From: CAUZIZ01 sp965222655
GTDB lineage: Bacteria; Acidobacteriota; UBA6911; RPQK01; JAJDTT01
Direction: 5' to 3'
Assembly: GCA_965222655.1 (NCBI GenBank)
Contig: CBDCUP010000022.1
Coordinates: forward strand, 1,875,999 to 1,939,998
DNA length: 64,000 nucleotides
The notes beneath the pieces were generated by a model. That model was not told where the DNA came from and made no database searches. It was given only the letters and a program-made list of their open reading frames with translations. Below are positions 17,719 through 26,629 of this stretch, piece after piece; within the stretch, counting starts at the first letter, position 1, and the number at the start of each line of letters is the position of its first letter. The position numbers and the translations under genes are program-made.

Positions 17719-18107
17719 GGGTGATGCTTGACACCTCGGCTTACTCCTCCTTCAAACGGAACCATCTCGCCACAATCGATCTCATTCGCCGATGTCGGGA
17801 GATCGTCTTTTCTCCTACCGTGGCGGGCGAGCTTTTGTCTGGGTTTCGTTGGGGGACTCGGTTTTCAGAGAATTTACGGGAGCTTCAGGAGTTTCTGGAT
17901 CACCCGAGAGTTCACCTGCTGCCGATCACTCTCTCGACAGCCGACCGGTATGGAAGAGTCTATGCTTCGCTACGACGCCGAGGAAGACCCATCCCCAGTA
18001 ACGATATGTGGGTAGCCGCCCAGGCAATGGAGACCGGGGCCGAGTTGGCCACGTTCGACACTCACTTCGAAGAGGTAGAGGGACTGGCCTGGATCAATCT
18101 AGGGTAG
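17709..18107 (+). CDS. PIN-domain ribonuclease toxin, VapC/FitB-like
   Basis: This is a 132-residue PIN domain with the expected acidic site: Asp in VMLDTSAYSSF, Glu in VAGELLSGF, Asp in IPSNDMWVAAQAM and Asp in LATFDTHFEEV. These residues bind Mg2+ or Mn2+ for RNA cleavage. It overlaps the antitoxin by 10 bases. Length and motifs are normal, so this system appears complete, unlike the remnant at 13.2-13.5 kb. The targets of such toxins (tRNA, rRNA or mRNA) cannot be read from sequence. Confidence 0.88.
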   Translation: MVVRVMLDTSAYSSFKRNHLATIDLIRRCREIVFSPTVAGELLSGFRWGTRFSENLRELQEFLDHPRVHLLPITLSTADRYGRVYASLRRRGRPIPSNDMWVAAQAMETGAELATFDTHFEEVEGLAWINLG

Positions 18108-18111
18108 GACC

Positions 18112-19641
18112 TTAGTCAGTCGTCTTGATCAAGGGGGCTCGATATCTGTGGTGAAGGTAGCTCACCACCGTTCCTACTACTAGATTCACTGCCAAAGCAG
18201 TGGGCCCGATCCACATGAAACTGACGGGATCCGCCCCCTCGGCCGTCTTGCCGAAGATAGGCCCGGAGTAGGCCACCAGAACCGCAGTCGTGATGCCGGA
18301 AATGGTTCCGCACACAACACCTGGAGACGTTGCAAAGGGGACCAGCAAAGCGAAGAAGAACAGGGCAAAGAGTGGTGTGTAAAGGAGTGCCGTGGTCTTT
18401 TGGCTCACCGCCCAGAAATTGCCTGGCACCTGATCCAGGAGACAACTGCCCAGGACTACCAAGGTCCCGATCCCCAGTGTGAGTGCCTTGGCCAGGCGTG
18501 TGCGTCCGCTTTCGTCGGCAGGGAGTTTTCCGAAGCGGTCCAGGAAGTCGCGGCTGATGACGGCGGTGATGGAGTTGACTCCTGAGTCAATGCTGGACAT
18601 GGCGGCGGCGAACATGGCTGCCACCACCAGGCCCGAGATTCCTGGAGGTAGCATGAAAGCGATGAAGAAGGGAAACACCCCGTCTGCGTTCTGGTTGGTA
18701 TCTATCCCTGGAGGAAGCAGATTGGGCTTGGACTGAAAGAAGTCCAGCAGACCGAAGCCCACGATCCACAGTGCGGTAACAAGGACCGTTGCCACTATCT
18801 GATTGACGAGAAAGGATCGCCGGGCGGCCTTTAGATCTGCGGTGGCCATGAATCTCTGGATGAAGGTCTGGTCACTGCAGGCTGTTGACACCAGTTGAAC
18901 TACGACATAGACGAAGGAGCCCATGAGACTGACGCGCACCGCGGGGTCGAAGCTGACCAGGGGTTGGGTATCCCAATGAGTTTGCCAGACGGTGGGAAAC
19001 CACCCCAGACCACCTTGGTTGTAGGTCACCATGGCAATGACGAAGCCCGCGCCACCCAGCATCAAGAGGCTCTGGACGGTGTCGGTGATCACTACCGCCT
19101 GGAACCCGCCGAGAGAGGTGTATACGACGGCCACGAGTCCGGTGCACGCGGCGACCAGCGGGATCCAGGACTTGTCCACGTCCAAGATGACGATCATAGC
19201 GTTGGCTGAGAGGTACACGATCAGTGCCATCCAGATCAGACGAAGAATCAGGAACAGGGTGGCTCCGAGCAGCCGAATGCCCAGGCCAAGCTGAACTTCC
19301 AGGAATTCGTAGGCGCTGGTGACTCGCCGACGCATGAAGAGGGGAAGAAAGACGTATCCCACAATTACAAAGACAACGGGATAGGCCAGGAAGTTGAGGA
19401 TGCCGATCGGTCCGCTCCCGATTGCCTCCCCGGGAACGGCCAGGTAGGAGGCGGTACTCAGGGACGTGGCGAACATGGAGACCCCGATCAAGGTGGGATT
19501 CATTCGGCCACTTCCGGTGAAGTACTGCTGGAGAGTGGTCCGAGCCCTGCCGTAGTAGTAGCCCAGGGCAAGGGTCCCCGCGGCATAGAGGGCGATGATT
19601 CCCCAATCGATACCGGTAAGTCCGCCTACAGTGTCATCCAC
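18112..19641 (-). CDS. Sodium:solute symporter (SSS family)
   Basis: This is a 509-residue inner-membrane protein with about 13 hydrophobic segments. SSS/SGLT-family motifs are GRMNPTLIGVSMFATSLSTA, YEFLEVQLGLGIRLLG and AAAMSSIDSGVNSITAVISR, the last being the family signature in the sodium-binding region. Substrates in the family include sugars, sialic acid, proline and pantothenate. The nearby sialidases and dehydratase make a sugar or sugar acid plausible. It converges with the PIN toxin, with 4 bases between them. Confidence 0.88.
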   Translation of the reverse strand: MDDTVGGLTGIDWGIIALYAAGTLALGYYYGRARTTLQQYFTGSGRMNPTLIGVSMFATSLSTASYLAVPGEAIGSGPIGILNFLAYPVVFVIVGYVFLPLFMRRRVTSAYEFLEVQLGLGIRLLGATLFLILRLIWMALIVYLSANAMIVILDVDKSWIPLVAACTGLVAVVYTSLGGFQAVVITDTVQSLLMLGGAGFVIAMVTYNQGGLGWFPTVWQTHWDTQPLVSFDPAVRVSLMGSFVYVVVQLVSTACSDQTFIQRFMATADLKAARRSFLVNQIVATVLVTALWIVGFGLLDFFQSKPNLLPPGIDTNQNADGVFPFFIAFMLPPGISGLVVAAMFAAAMSSIDSGVNSITAVISRDFLDRFGKLPADESGRTRLAKALTLGIGTLVVLGSCLLDQVPGNFWAVSQKTTALLYTPLFALFFFALLVPFATSPGVVCGTISGITTAVLVAYSGPIFGKTAEGADPVSFMWIGPTALAVNLVVGTVVSYLHHRYRAPLIKTTD

Positions 19642-19679
19642 GAGTTCTAGATAAGTCCCGTCCCCAACCGCGCTGGATC

Positions 19680-19860
19680 ATTCACAACGAAACTTTGGAT
19701 TTGGCGTGGCGGTGGTCTCCAGGCCGCCGTCTGAGCCAAAGGCTCGGAAGAACAAGACTTCGGCCTGGAGACCGAACCCACGTCCGTAAATGAGATTTCA
19801 GTTGCGTTTCAGGTCCGTCCTACCCCCAGAAGCGCTGGCCTCATTCGAGAAAGAAACTTG
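19680..19860. repeat. Palindromic repeat, module A (copy 3) with linker
   Basis: The stretch holds GTGGCGGTGGTCTCCAGGCC and its partner CGGCCTGGAGACCGAACCCA around GAGCCAAAGGCTCG, then an AGATTTCAG end and the linker GCTGGCCTCATTCGAGAAAG shared with other copies. It fills part of the 430-base gap between the symporter and the 1,617-codon heme protein gene. Confidence 0.75.
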
Positions 19861-19877
19861 GATCGAGGATAGGGGGA

Positions 19878-19950
19878 ATTGTGCGGTTGTCCGGCTCTCT
19901 CCTCAGAACTTGGGTTCATATTGCTGACAAGTCAAGTCGTTCCCATCTCT
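19878..19950. repeat. Dispersed repeat D, left copy
   Basis: ATTGTGC, GTTGTCCG, CTCTCTCCTC, TTGCTGA and AAGTCAAG appear in the same order and spacing at 24,955-25,025. The two copies therefore flank the large heme-protein gene in direct orientation, with scattered mismatches. Confidence 0.6.
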
Positions 19951-19978
19951 GTCGCCCGCAGCTGTTTCCGGTACTGCC

Positions 19979-20080
19979 CACTCCACCACTCCACCACTCC
20001 ACCACTCCACCACTCCACCACTCCACCACTCCACCACTGCTCACTATTCACTGCTCACTATTCACTGCTCACTATTCAAG
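19979..20080. repeat. Minisatellite: 9-bp units then 14-bp units
   Basis: About six and a half tandem copies of CTCCACCAC are followed by three copies of the 14-bp unit TGCTCACTATTCAC. The last 14-bp unit runs into the stop codon (20,072-20,074) of the large minus-strand gene. Confidence 0.9.
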
Positions 20081-23000
20081 TTTCAGCTTAGTCTGCAGCT
20101 CGGCTTGCCGAAGCACCCAGGCTCGGATGGTCTGGTAGCCTGCGTCGTCGGGCTCGTAGCGTCGGCCTCCTTGATGTCCGTCTTCCTGGGGAGTCTGGAG
20201 GTCCAGTGGCTTGCGCAGGAACCTGCTCTCTTCCACCTCGTCCAGATCCACCCTTTCCTGCATCTTCCGATAGTTGGCCAAGAGCTCCGCCGGGGCGACG
20301 TAGCCGACGGCGTCCGGAGGGTTCAGATACAGGGTTGGGACCCGACCCGGGACCCCGTGGCAGGAGATGCAGGCTCTCCCATCTCGCGGGCTGAGGCTCG
20401 TCATTTCGACGAACACCTGGTCCCGAAAATCGAGGATGTCCTGGATGAACTCTGGGGAAGCCTCCAATCGGGGACCCTGTCGACGATTGTCCCCGGACAG
20501 AGAAGCGATCAGCTTCCGGAGTTCTTCTCCGTACACCTCGGCGTCGCTGTTGAGGATGTTCTGAATCTGCTTGCGCAGGTCAGGCGCAGTTTCTTTTTCC
20601 ACGTAGTCCGCGAGTGTCGACCGGATATCCGGATTGCGTCTCAGCGTGGTCTTGTTAGCGAGCCTGATCACCGTCTTGCGATCCTCCTCCCGGGTCTGGG
20701 GAGAGAACCAGCTACGAAACATCTGAACGATCTGGTGCTTGGTCTGGGTCAAGGGGTCCACCACCTTGATTCCCTGTTCGTTCTCGGTCAGGAGGGAGCC
20801 TCGGGCCTCGTCCGGAATCGTTGCAACATAGTCGAGACCGAAAATGTACAGCGGTTCAGCCTCGGGGTGGGCACCCAGCATCCGAATAGTGAGAAGGTTC
20901 TTCCCCTCCCGGAACTGATGGACCCCCAGGGAAAGGGGGCCAGTAGGCGTCTGCTCGGGTCGGTAGCCGTCCATCTGTTCCACGATGGTTTTCCCATTCA
21001 GGGAGAGCGCTACATCACCCCCGTCACGATCATGTAGGAAGGCTGCCACCAATTCGTAGGGACCAGGCTTCTCAACTGAGATGGCAAATGTGAGGGTGGC
21101 TCCGGGAAGTCCTTCTCTCCACCAGAGGATGGTGTTCTTACTGGTGAGACCGTTGGGAACTATCTGCTCAGTGGTCCTTCCAGCGGTGAGCCCAACCAGC
21201 TCCAGATCTTCAGCCTCAGTGGCTCCTTCTAGCGCTTGTTCCTGGCTTAGGTCGTTTTCCCGAAACCCCACCATCCACTCGGTGGAGGGAAGCCAGAATC
21301 GGGGCACCTCGTCGACGAAATCAAAAACCAGCCTACGTTGGAGGGCTGGATTCTCTCCCAGGATCTGTCCCAGGAGAGTCTGCTTCAGTTCGTCCGTGGT
21401 TTTTGTTTCCTCAGGCTCTTGGCCAAGGAGTGGGCGGAAAAGGATGGCGCCCTTGGACGAGGGCGGTGGGCTGGCAGGTCTGGTTTCGGGAATCAGCAGG
21501 CGGTAGAACTCGGCTTCTCCCTGCTCATCCACGCCATCGAAGTTCCATTGGATCCTGGCAAGAAAGTTGGCCAGGGCCTGGGCGTCCTCGCGGCGATCCC
21601 TTTCCAGGAATGCTCCCAGCTTGGCCAGAAAGGGCTCGAGGGTCTCGACCGAGGCAGGCAGGGAAAGAGTCCGTGGATTGGATAGAGCCCGGGAGGCAGC
21701 CGCCACCAGGTCGAGATTCCCGGTCATCAGGAGGTGCAGCATCTCCTTCTGCAGGGGCGAATAGCTGGTGTTGGCAGCCGCTTCCAGGGACAGCTCGTCC
21801 CACGGGATCCCGGATCCATCGTCTCCCAGATGGTAAGTCGCAAGGATGGACCGGCCTGCCACCTCTGAGCTTCCGAATGTGCTGTAGCCGAGTTGGCCCG
21901 GCCCTCCGTCGCCGGCGCGCTCCAGGAAATGAGTGGCAGCCACGGCCGTGAGCCGACGGTCCAACCGCTGCCGGTCCGAGAGCGACGCAGAACCACGGCG
22001 CTTGGCCAATTCTGCGTAAAAGCGGGCCAGCTCCGGATACTGCTGATCTGCGTTCTCACCTCCGGTCTGATTGGCGATCTGGCCGTTAACAATCAGAAGA
22101 GATGCGGTGGAGTAGCGGAGAGCCATCTCTGCCAACTGTTCGTCCTCTCCCCGGAGTAGGGAATCTATCCAGGCGCGATTGATGCCATCCCGTAGGGGAG
22201 GATTCCAGACCCACCAGTGCCAGGCTGCTTTGTGGGCCCAGGCCCGCACTCCTGCGAAAGGATCCTGCATTCCTGCAGCGAGGACCTGGCCAAGCCCGGA
22301 CACTTCAGGGCTGCCGGATCCCACGAGATCGGCCCGGGTCACGAGGGCCTGTTGGATGGACTGACGGGCCAGCTCACTGCCGCTCTCGAACGCTCCCAGG
22401 GTCTCCTCCCAGCCCACTCCGTCCAGCAGTAGTTGCCGCAGGGACCAGAAAGCCGCCTCCCGGCAGGACTTGATGGGATCGTCCAGGTGCTCGATCAGGG
22501 TCGAGAGACCCTCGGGAGCCAAAGACCCTCCAAGACCCAGCAGGGCGTAATAGCGGATCTGGGGATGGGGGCTGTCGGCTTCCGCGATCATGAGGCGGGC
22601 CAATCCCTTGTTGCCGGTTGCTTGCAAGCGTCGCAAGCGCGAGAGGGTGTCGAGGAAGTCTTCGTCCGGCGGGGCTTTCAGCTCCAGTGCACCGGCACGT
22701 TTTCGTACCTCCGGGAAAAGCAGGCCCAAGGCTCGAATCGCGTAGGCGGTGGTCACGAAGCCCGTCTGGGCGGACTTGTTCCAGAGACCGTAGGGAAACT
22801 GATTGGTCAGCAGCCAGCCCACGGCCCGCTTGACCACCGGATCGTCCACTGTGTGCCCGACCGAGTGCAGGGCAATCAGGGCGACAGCGGTGGGTGCAGC
22901 GTCTCCCGGCTCCTGTTCCGCTGTCCACGTCTTTCCCTCGTCCCGGGTCAGCCCCGGTTCAAATCCCCAGCTTCCGTCCTCCTGCTGCAATGCCAGCAGG

Positions 23001-24949
23001 CGCTGGAGGTCCCGGTGGACCTGCGCCTCGAACTGTTTCTGGAACTCTAGCGCTTCCCGGACACGCTCCTGGTCTCCCGTCAGATGTGCGACCAGGTCCG
23101 GGTAGTCCCGAGGCCAGAGCCGATGAAAAAATTCGATCCGGTGCCCCAGATCGTCGCTGACTTTGATCTTGTCATCGCCGGTCTCGACGATCCTTTTTGC
23201 CTTCTCCTCCAGACCGAAGAAGTACTTGGGCTCTTTCGTGTCCTTCCAGGTCCGGTGCAGGATCTCACCGGCAAATTTGAAGACTACGTTGGGACCGAAG
23301 TTGGACCCTCGACCGGCCGCGTTGATGCCCTTGGGGTCATCGGTCTGGAGAACATAGTTGGCCGTGCGGCGCTGCTGGTAGCCATGGAGTTTCTTGGGAC
23401 GAAAGGCCCGTTCGTGCAGGACGATGTTGCGTCCCGCCACACGGCTCCCAGCCGGGGCATCCCCCAGGTCGTTCGGAGGAAGGCTCGTATTGACAGCCCC
23501 ATCCTTCAGCTTCACGGTGGGGCGAAGGCTTTCGTACATCGTGTTGACCAGGCGGCGCCAGTTCTGGACGGTGCCGTCTGGCCAATAACCGTTGCGGAAG
23601 GCGTCGGCCACGCCCCAGACACCGCTCTGGGTGTGGCAGCTCATGCAGTTCTCGCCAAACAGGCTGGTACCGTCCCGGACCCGGCGGTGGAGGGCAATGT
23701 TTCGAGGCCGGTGGATCAGCCAGGCGTCGACCTCAGCCAGGTGATAATAGATGGCCTGCCGCAGGGCTTGTCGTGGGTCTTCGTAGGGAGCCGGCTCCAG
23801 CAGCCTCAATTCCAACTCGTAGGCCGGCTGGTTGGCCTCTACCCGTAGATAATAGACCCCTCCCGGTTCCATCTCCCGGGTGATAAAAGAGCGGAAATTC
23901 TGGTCCTGTTGGTGGATCCTCTCATTGATGTCGCGGCCCTGGTAGTAGCTATACACGGGAACGGGCCCGGGGATGACCTCCATCGGAGGATGGACGTAGG
24001 GGACCTGGGCATTGTTGCCCAGCTTCTTCGTATCGGGGGCGTCCGGGCGTTCGAGCTCTTCTGGAGTGGGCACACCGGGTCGGTAGACCCTCATGCGGGC
24101 GCTGACGATGGGTTCCACCATCTGGAGATTAGCCGTAAGAATCCGTGGCCGGCGTCCCTGGTACTCGATGCGAAACCAATCGTCCGGAGACACGCCAGCG
24201 CGGGTGTTGTTGTAGTACTCCAGATCGTCAGCACCACCCACCACCCGGATCACCTGATCCTGGTCCCTGTCCTGGAAGGGCACCGGGACGGCTTGCTCGG
24301 GCGTATTGTTGGGCTCGGTTTCCAGCAGGAGATCGTCCTTGGAAATCGCGGGAACAGGGGTAACGGATACCCTGATCGGAAGCCGGCGCACCCCCGGGGT
24401 TCGAACCGGCAGAGCGGTGGCAAGTGGGGCCAGGCCGCCGTCGCGCCAGATCTTGCCCAGGGGCTGAGGGCGGTCAGTCACGGTTTCCAGGTTGAGTTGG
24501 TAGAGGCCTGCCGTGGGGACCTTATAGACCAGATGCAGGTCCGGGTCCAGAGCGTGCAGCGTCTTCTGCCACCCCGCAGTAGCCTTGACGTCGAGGTCCC
24601 CTCTCTTCCCGTCGAACGCCAGGTCAGGTAGATCGGGTCCCCGCCAACGCACCTCGATTCGGGCGTTGGGTGGTAGGGTGGAGGGTCTGGGGATGCCTAC
24701 GGAGATCTGGAGGATCTGGTCTCGCTGGAGCTGCCACTGGCGCTCCCAGCTGCCTTCGAAGACGATCTGCTTTTGGAAGTCGGGATCTCGGTTTGTAGCC
24801 GGCTGCGAAGCTCCCAGGCCAATCGCTATCAAAGCGCAGGCTGCCGGCAGTAATATCTTTCGGCTCGTCACTGAGGATTCTCCGGTACTCCTTCGAGTAG
24901 CTGTGAAATCTGAGACTAGATGATAAACCCGTTTCCCAAGATCTTCCAC
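20072..24949 (-). CDS. Giant secreted diheme protein with cyclase-like and HEAT repeats
   Basis: The frame codes for up to 1,625 residues. A GTG near residue 27 would place the signal peptide (SRKILLPAACALIAIGLGA) at the N terminus and is the better start. Two heme-c sites are visible: CMSCH at about residue 435 and CISCH at about 1,527. Between them lie squalene-cyclase-like alpha/alpha repeats (QQEDGSWGFEPG, NQFPYGLWNKSAQTGFVTTA, about 640-760), HEAT-like repeats (RYYALLGLGGSLAPEGL, about 795-870) and a beta-sandwich resembling a carbohydrate-binding module (about 1,265-1,380). It should be periplasmic. I know no named function. The divergent gene at 25,116 shares the heme plus cyclase-repeat design. 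Confidence 0.8.
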   Translation of the reverse strand: MEDLGKRVYHLVSDFTATRRSTGESSVTSRKILLPAACALIAIGLGASQPATNRDPDFQKQIVFEGSWERQWQLQRDQILQISVGIPRPSTLPPNARIEVRWRGPDLPDLAFDGKRGDLDVKATAGWQKTLHALDPDLHLVYKVPTAGLYQLNLETVTDRPQPLGKIWRDGGLAPLATALPVRTPGVRRLPIRVSVTPVPAISKDDLLLETEPNNTPEQAVPVPFQDRDQDQVIRVVGGADDLEYYNNTRAGVSPDDWFRIEYQGRRPRILTANLQMVEPIVSARMRVYRPGVPTPEELERPDAPDTKKLGNNAQVPYVHPPMEVIPGPVPVYSYYQGRDINERIHQQDQNFRSFITREMEPGGVYYLRVEANQPAYELELRLLEPAPYEDPRQALRQAIYYHLAEVDAWLIHRPRNIALHRRVRDGTSLFGENCMSCHTQSGVWGVADAFRNGYWPDGTVQNWRRLVNTMYESLRPTVKLKDGAVNTSLPPNDLGDAPAGSRVAGRNIVLHERAFRPKKLHGYQQRRTANYVLQTDDPKGINAAGRGSNFGPNVVFKFAGEILHRTWKDTKEPKYFFGLEEKAKRIVETGDDKIKVSDDLGHRIEFFHRLWPRDYPDLVAHLTGDQERVREALEFQKQFEAQVHRDLQRLLALQQEDGSWGFEPGLTRDEGKTWTAEQEPGDAAPTAVALIALHSVGHTVDDPVVKRAVGWLLTNQFPYGLWNKSAQTGFVTTAYAIRALGLLFPEVRKRAGALELKAPPDEDFLDTLSRLRRLQATGNKGLARLMIAEADSPHPQIRYYALLGLGGSLAPEGLSTLIEHLDDPIKSCREAAFWSLRQLLLDGVGWEETLGAFESGSELARQSIQQALVTRADLVGSGSPEVSGLGQVLAAGMQDPFAGVRAWAHKAAWHWWVWNPPLRDGINRAWIDSLLRGEDEQLAEMALRYSTASLLIVNGQIANQTGGENADQQYPELARFYAELAKRRGSASLSDRQRLDRRLTAVAATHFLERAGDGGPGQLGYSTFGSSEVAGRSILATYHLGDDGSGIPWDELSLEAAANTSYSPLQKEMLHLLMTGNLDLVAAASRALSNPRTLSLPASVETLEPFLAKLGAFLERDRREDAQALANFLARIQWNFDGVDEQGEAEFYRLLIPETRPASPPPSSKGAILFRPLLGQEPEETKTTDELKQTLLGQILGENPALQRRLVFDFVDEVPRFWLPSTEWMVGFRENDLSQEQALEGATEAEDLELVGLTAGRTTEQIVPNGLTSKNTILWWREGLPGATLTFAISVEKPGPYELVAAFLHDRDGGDVALSLNGKTIVEQMDGYRPEQTPTGPLSLGVHQFREGKNLLTIRMLGAHPEAEPLYIFGLDYVATIPDEARGSLLTENEQGIKVVDPLTQTKHQIVQMFRSWFSPQTREEDRKTVIRLANKTTLRRNPDIRSTLADYVEKETAPDLRKQIQNILNSDAEVYGEELRKLIASLSGDNRRQGPRLEASPEFIQDILDFRDQVFVEMTSLSPRDGRACISCHGVPGRVPTLYLNPPDAVGYVAPAELLANYRKMQERVDLDEVEESRFLRKPLDLQTPQEDGHQGGRRYEPDDAGYQTIRAWVLRQAELQTKLKLE

Positions 24950-24954
24950 GAACA

Positions 24955-25025
24955 GGATTGTGCCTGTTGTCCGCTCTCTCCTCGGAAACTGGCCTCATCT
25001 TGCTGAGAAGTCAAGCCGTTCGCAG
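24955..25025. repeat. Dispersed repeat D, right copy
   Basis: ATTGTGCCTGTTGTCCG, CTCTCTCCTCGGAAACT and TTGCTGAGAAGTCAAG match the copy at 19,878-19,950 in the same orientation. It lies in the space between two divergent heme-protein genes. Confidence 0.6.
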
Positions 25026-25115
25026 TGGCGGGGAGCCCTATCCAGGCGTTTGCTCGGTCGTGGTAACCATCGGTGGCTATCAATGTCTGAGGCTCGATAG
25101 TAGACTGGCCAGGAA

Positions 25116-26219
25116 ATGGAGCGAGGAAAGCTCATCTATGTCGGGATCCTAGCCATCGCCCTGGGGGCGGTGTTTGGCCAACCACAGGACCAACCCCCAA
25201 TCCACCAATACCATTCGGGGGAGATTTCCATTCCGCCCGCATCGGAGACCGAGCCGTTCCTTCCCAAGTTCTCTCCTGCCCTGGCTGTCGCCTATGTAGA
25301 AGAAGGGGCCACGGCCTGGACTCGGGATCGCAAGTGTCTATCCTGTCACACCAACGGCACCTACTTGGTCACTCGTCCGGCCCTGAGCAAAAGCCTGGGA
25401 AGGCCGTCGGAGGAGCTGCATACCTTTGCCATCCAGCAGCTGGCGGAATTCCGATCAACCGATCTCGAGAAGCTCAGGTCCGGAATCAAACCGACACAGG
25501 TGGCCTACCTGGCCCAGGGTCTCGCTGAATGGGACTCCCACGTCACCGGCAAGCTCTCCTCCGAAACGGAGGACGCTCTGGACCTGATGCTCCAGGTTCA
25601 AAAGGAAAGCGGCGACTGGGGCAACATCGATACCTGGCCGCCTTTCGAGTCGAGCAACTATCAATCCACCACGGTCGCTGCACTGGCTATGGCGACGGCT
25701 CCTGGATGGCTGTCGGCAAGAGCCGGGGACGAGGCGATAGAAAGGGCGAAACACTACCTTAAGGGGGGTGCGCCCCATGACTATGGTCGGCTGCTCCTTC
25801 TCTGGGTTGCGACGCGGTGGCCCGGACTGCTTGACGAGGACGCAAAGCAAGAGTTGATAGAGAATGTCTGGCGACATCAGCGAAAGGACGGAGGATGGTC
25901 CATTCGTACCTTTGCTGCTCCAGACAAGTGGGGAAGGGGCAATCGTGCAGCAAAGCTCAGGGCCGAAGAGGAGTTCGGCAATCCTCCCAGTGACGGTCAC
26001 CAGACAGGCCTGTGTGTCCTGGTTTTGAGGCAGGCTGGGGTTCCAGCGGCCGATCCCCGGCTTCAGCGTGCTCTGAAATGGTTGTTGAGCCACCAGAGAG
26101 AGTCGGGCCGTTGGTGGACCCGTTCCCTGAATACCGACAAATTCCACTTCATCACCTACAGCGGAACCTGTTACCCGCTCCTGGCCCTGGACAGCTGCGG
26201 TCTACTCGAACCCATGTGA
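25116..26219 (+). CDS. Secreted heme-c protein with squalene-cyclase-like repeats
   Basis: This is a 367-residue protein with a signal peptide (LIYVGILAIALGAVFG). A heme-c site CLSCH is at about residues 74-78. The rest is alpha/alpha repeats of the terpenoid-cyclase/prenyltransferase type: VQKESGDWGNIDTWPP, HQRKDGGWSIRTFA and HQRESGRWWTRSLN resemble QW-like repeats. The DXDD active site of squalene-hopene cyclase is not seen, so cyclase activity is unlikely. The gene is divergent from the 1,617-codon-class heme protein at 20,072-24,949, with 166 bases between them that must hold both promoters. Electron transfer or binding of a hydrophobic or glycan ligand is conceivable but not shown. Confidence 0.8.
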   Translation: MERGKLIYVGILAIALGAVFGQPQDQPPIHQYHSGEISIPPASETEPFLPKFSPALAVAYVEEGATAWTRDRKCLSCHTNGTYLVTRPALSKSLGRPSEELHTFAIQQLAEFRSTDLEKLRSGIKPTQVAYLAQGLAEWDSHVTGKLSSETEDALDLMLQVQKESGDWGNIDTWPPFESSNYQSTTVAALAMATAPGWLSARAGDEAIERAKHYLKGGAPHDYGRLLLLWVATRWPGLLDEDAKQELIENVWRHQRKDGGWSIRTFAAPDKWGRGNRAAKLRAEEEFGNPPSDGHQTGLCVLVLRQAGVPAADPRLQRALKWLLSHQRESGRWWTRSLNTDKFHFITYSGTCYPLLALDSCGLLEPM

Positions 26220-26444
26220 GTGTAGGCTGATTACACCGGCTGTAGAGCGGCTGAGTTTTTAGACCCCACAGACGGCGGAGATGGAGGGAATCTGGGGAGC
26301 GAAGCCTGAGCGGTCTTGTTCTCGAACCAACTCCACAATCGGAGGTTCTCACGGATTCGGCGGGAGCCCAGGGCTCAGTGCTCTGGCTCTCAGTTTCCCT
26401 CCTTCTGCGACCTTTAGAGAGGAGAACAAATTTCGAATCCCGGG

Positions 26445-26550
26445 TTCCTGAAATTCAAGAATACGTCGCACGTCTCAACTCTACGAATCTACGAACAGCG
26501 CGGCGAACGGGACTTGTCCTACGCCGAAGGCGTTACTGCGAGTAGCCCAG
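26445..26550. repeat. Mosaic repeat, ACGTCGCACGTC family plus left end of module C
   Basis: TTCAAGAATACGTCGCACGT, then GAACAGCGCGGCGAACGGGA and CTTGTCCTACGCC are shared with 43,199-43,285. From about 26,518 the sequence TACGCCGAAGGCGTTACTGC is module C, cut at AGTAGCCCAG (26,550) by the IS110 element and resumed at 28,218. Confidence 0.75.
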
Positions 26551-26629
26551 ACATCTGAGGTTTCAAGTCAAGTGTTTTTTCAAGTTTTTTTTCAGCCGGT
26601 TGCATTTTTTTCCACAGCTTGATTGCTCT

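Noticed and set aside
24380..24420. tRNA-like GGGTTCGAACC sequence
   Set aside because: It lies inside the heme-protein gene and no cloverleaf can be drawn around it.
26220..26444. Gene or RNA between the heme-cyclase gene and the repeat
   Set aside because: No frame with coding character, no hairpin of note; I see nothing I can name there.
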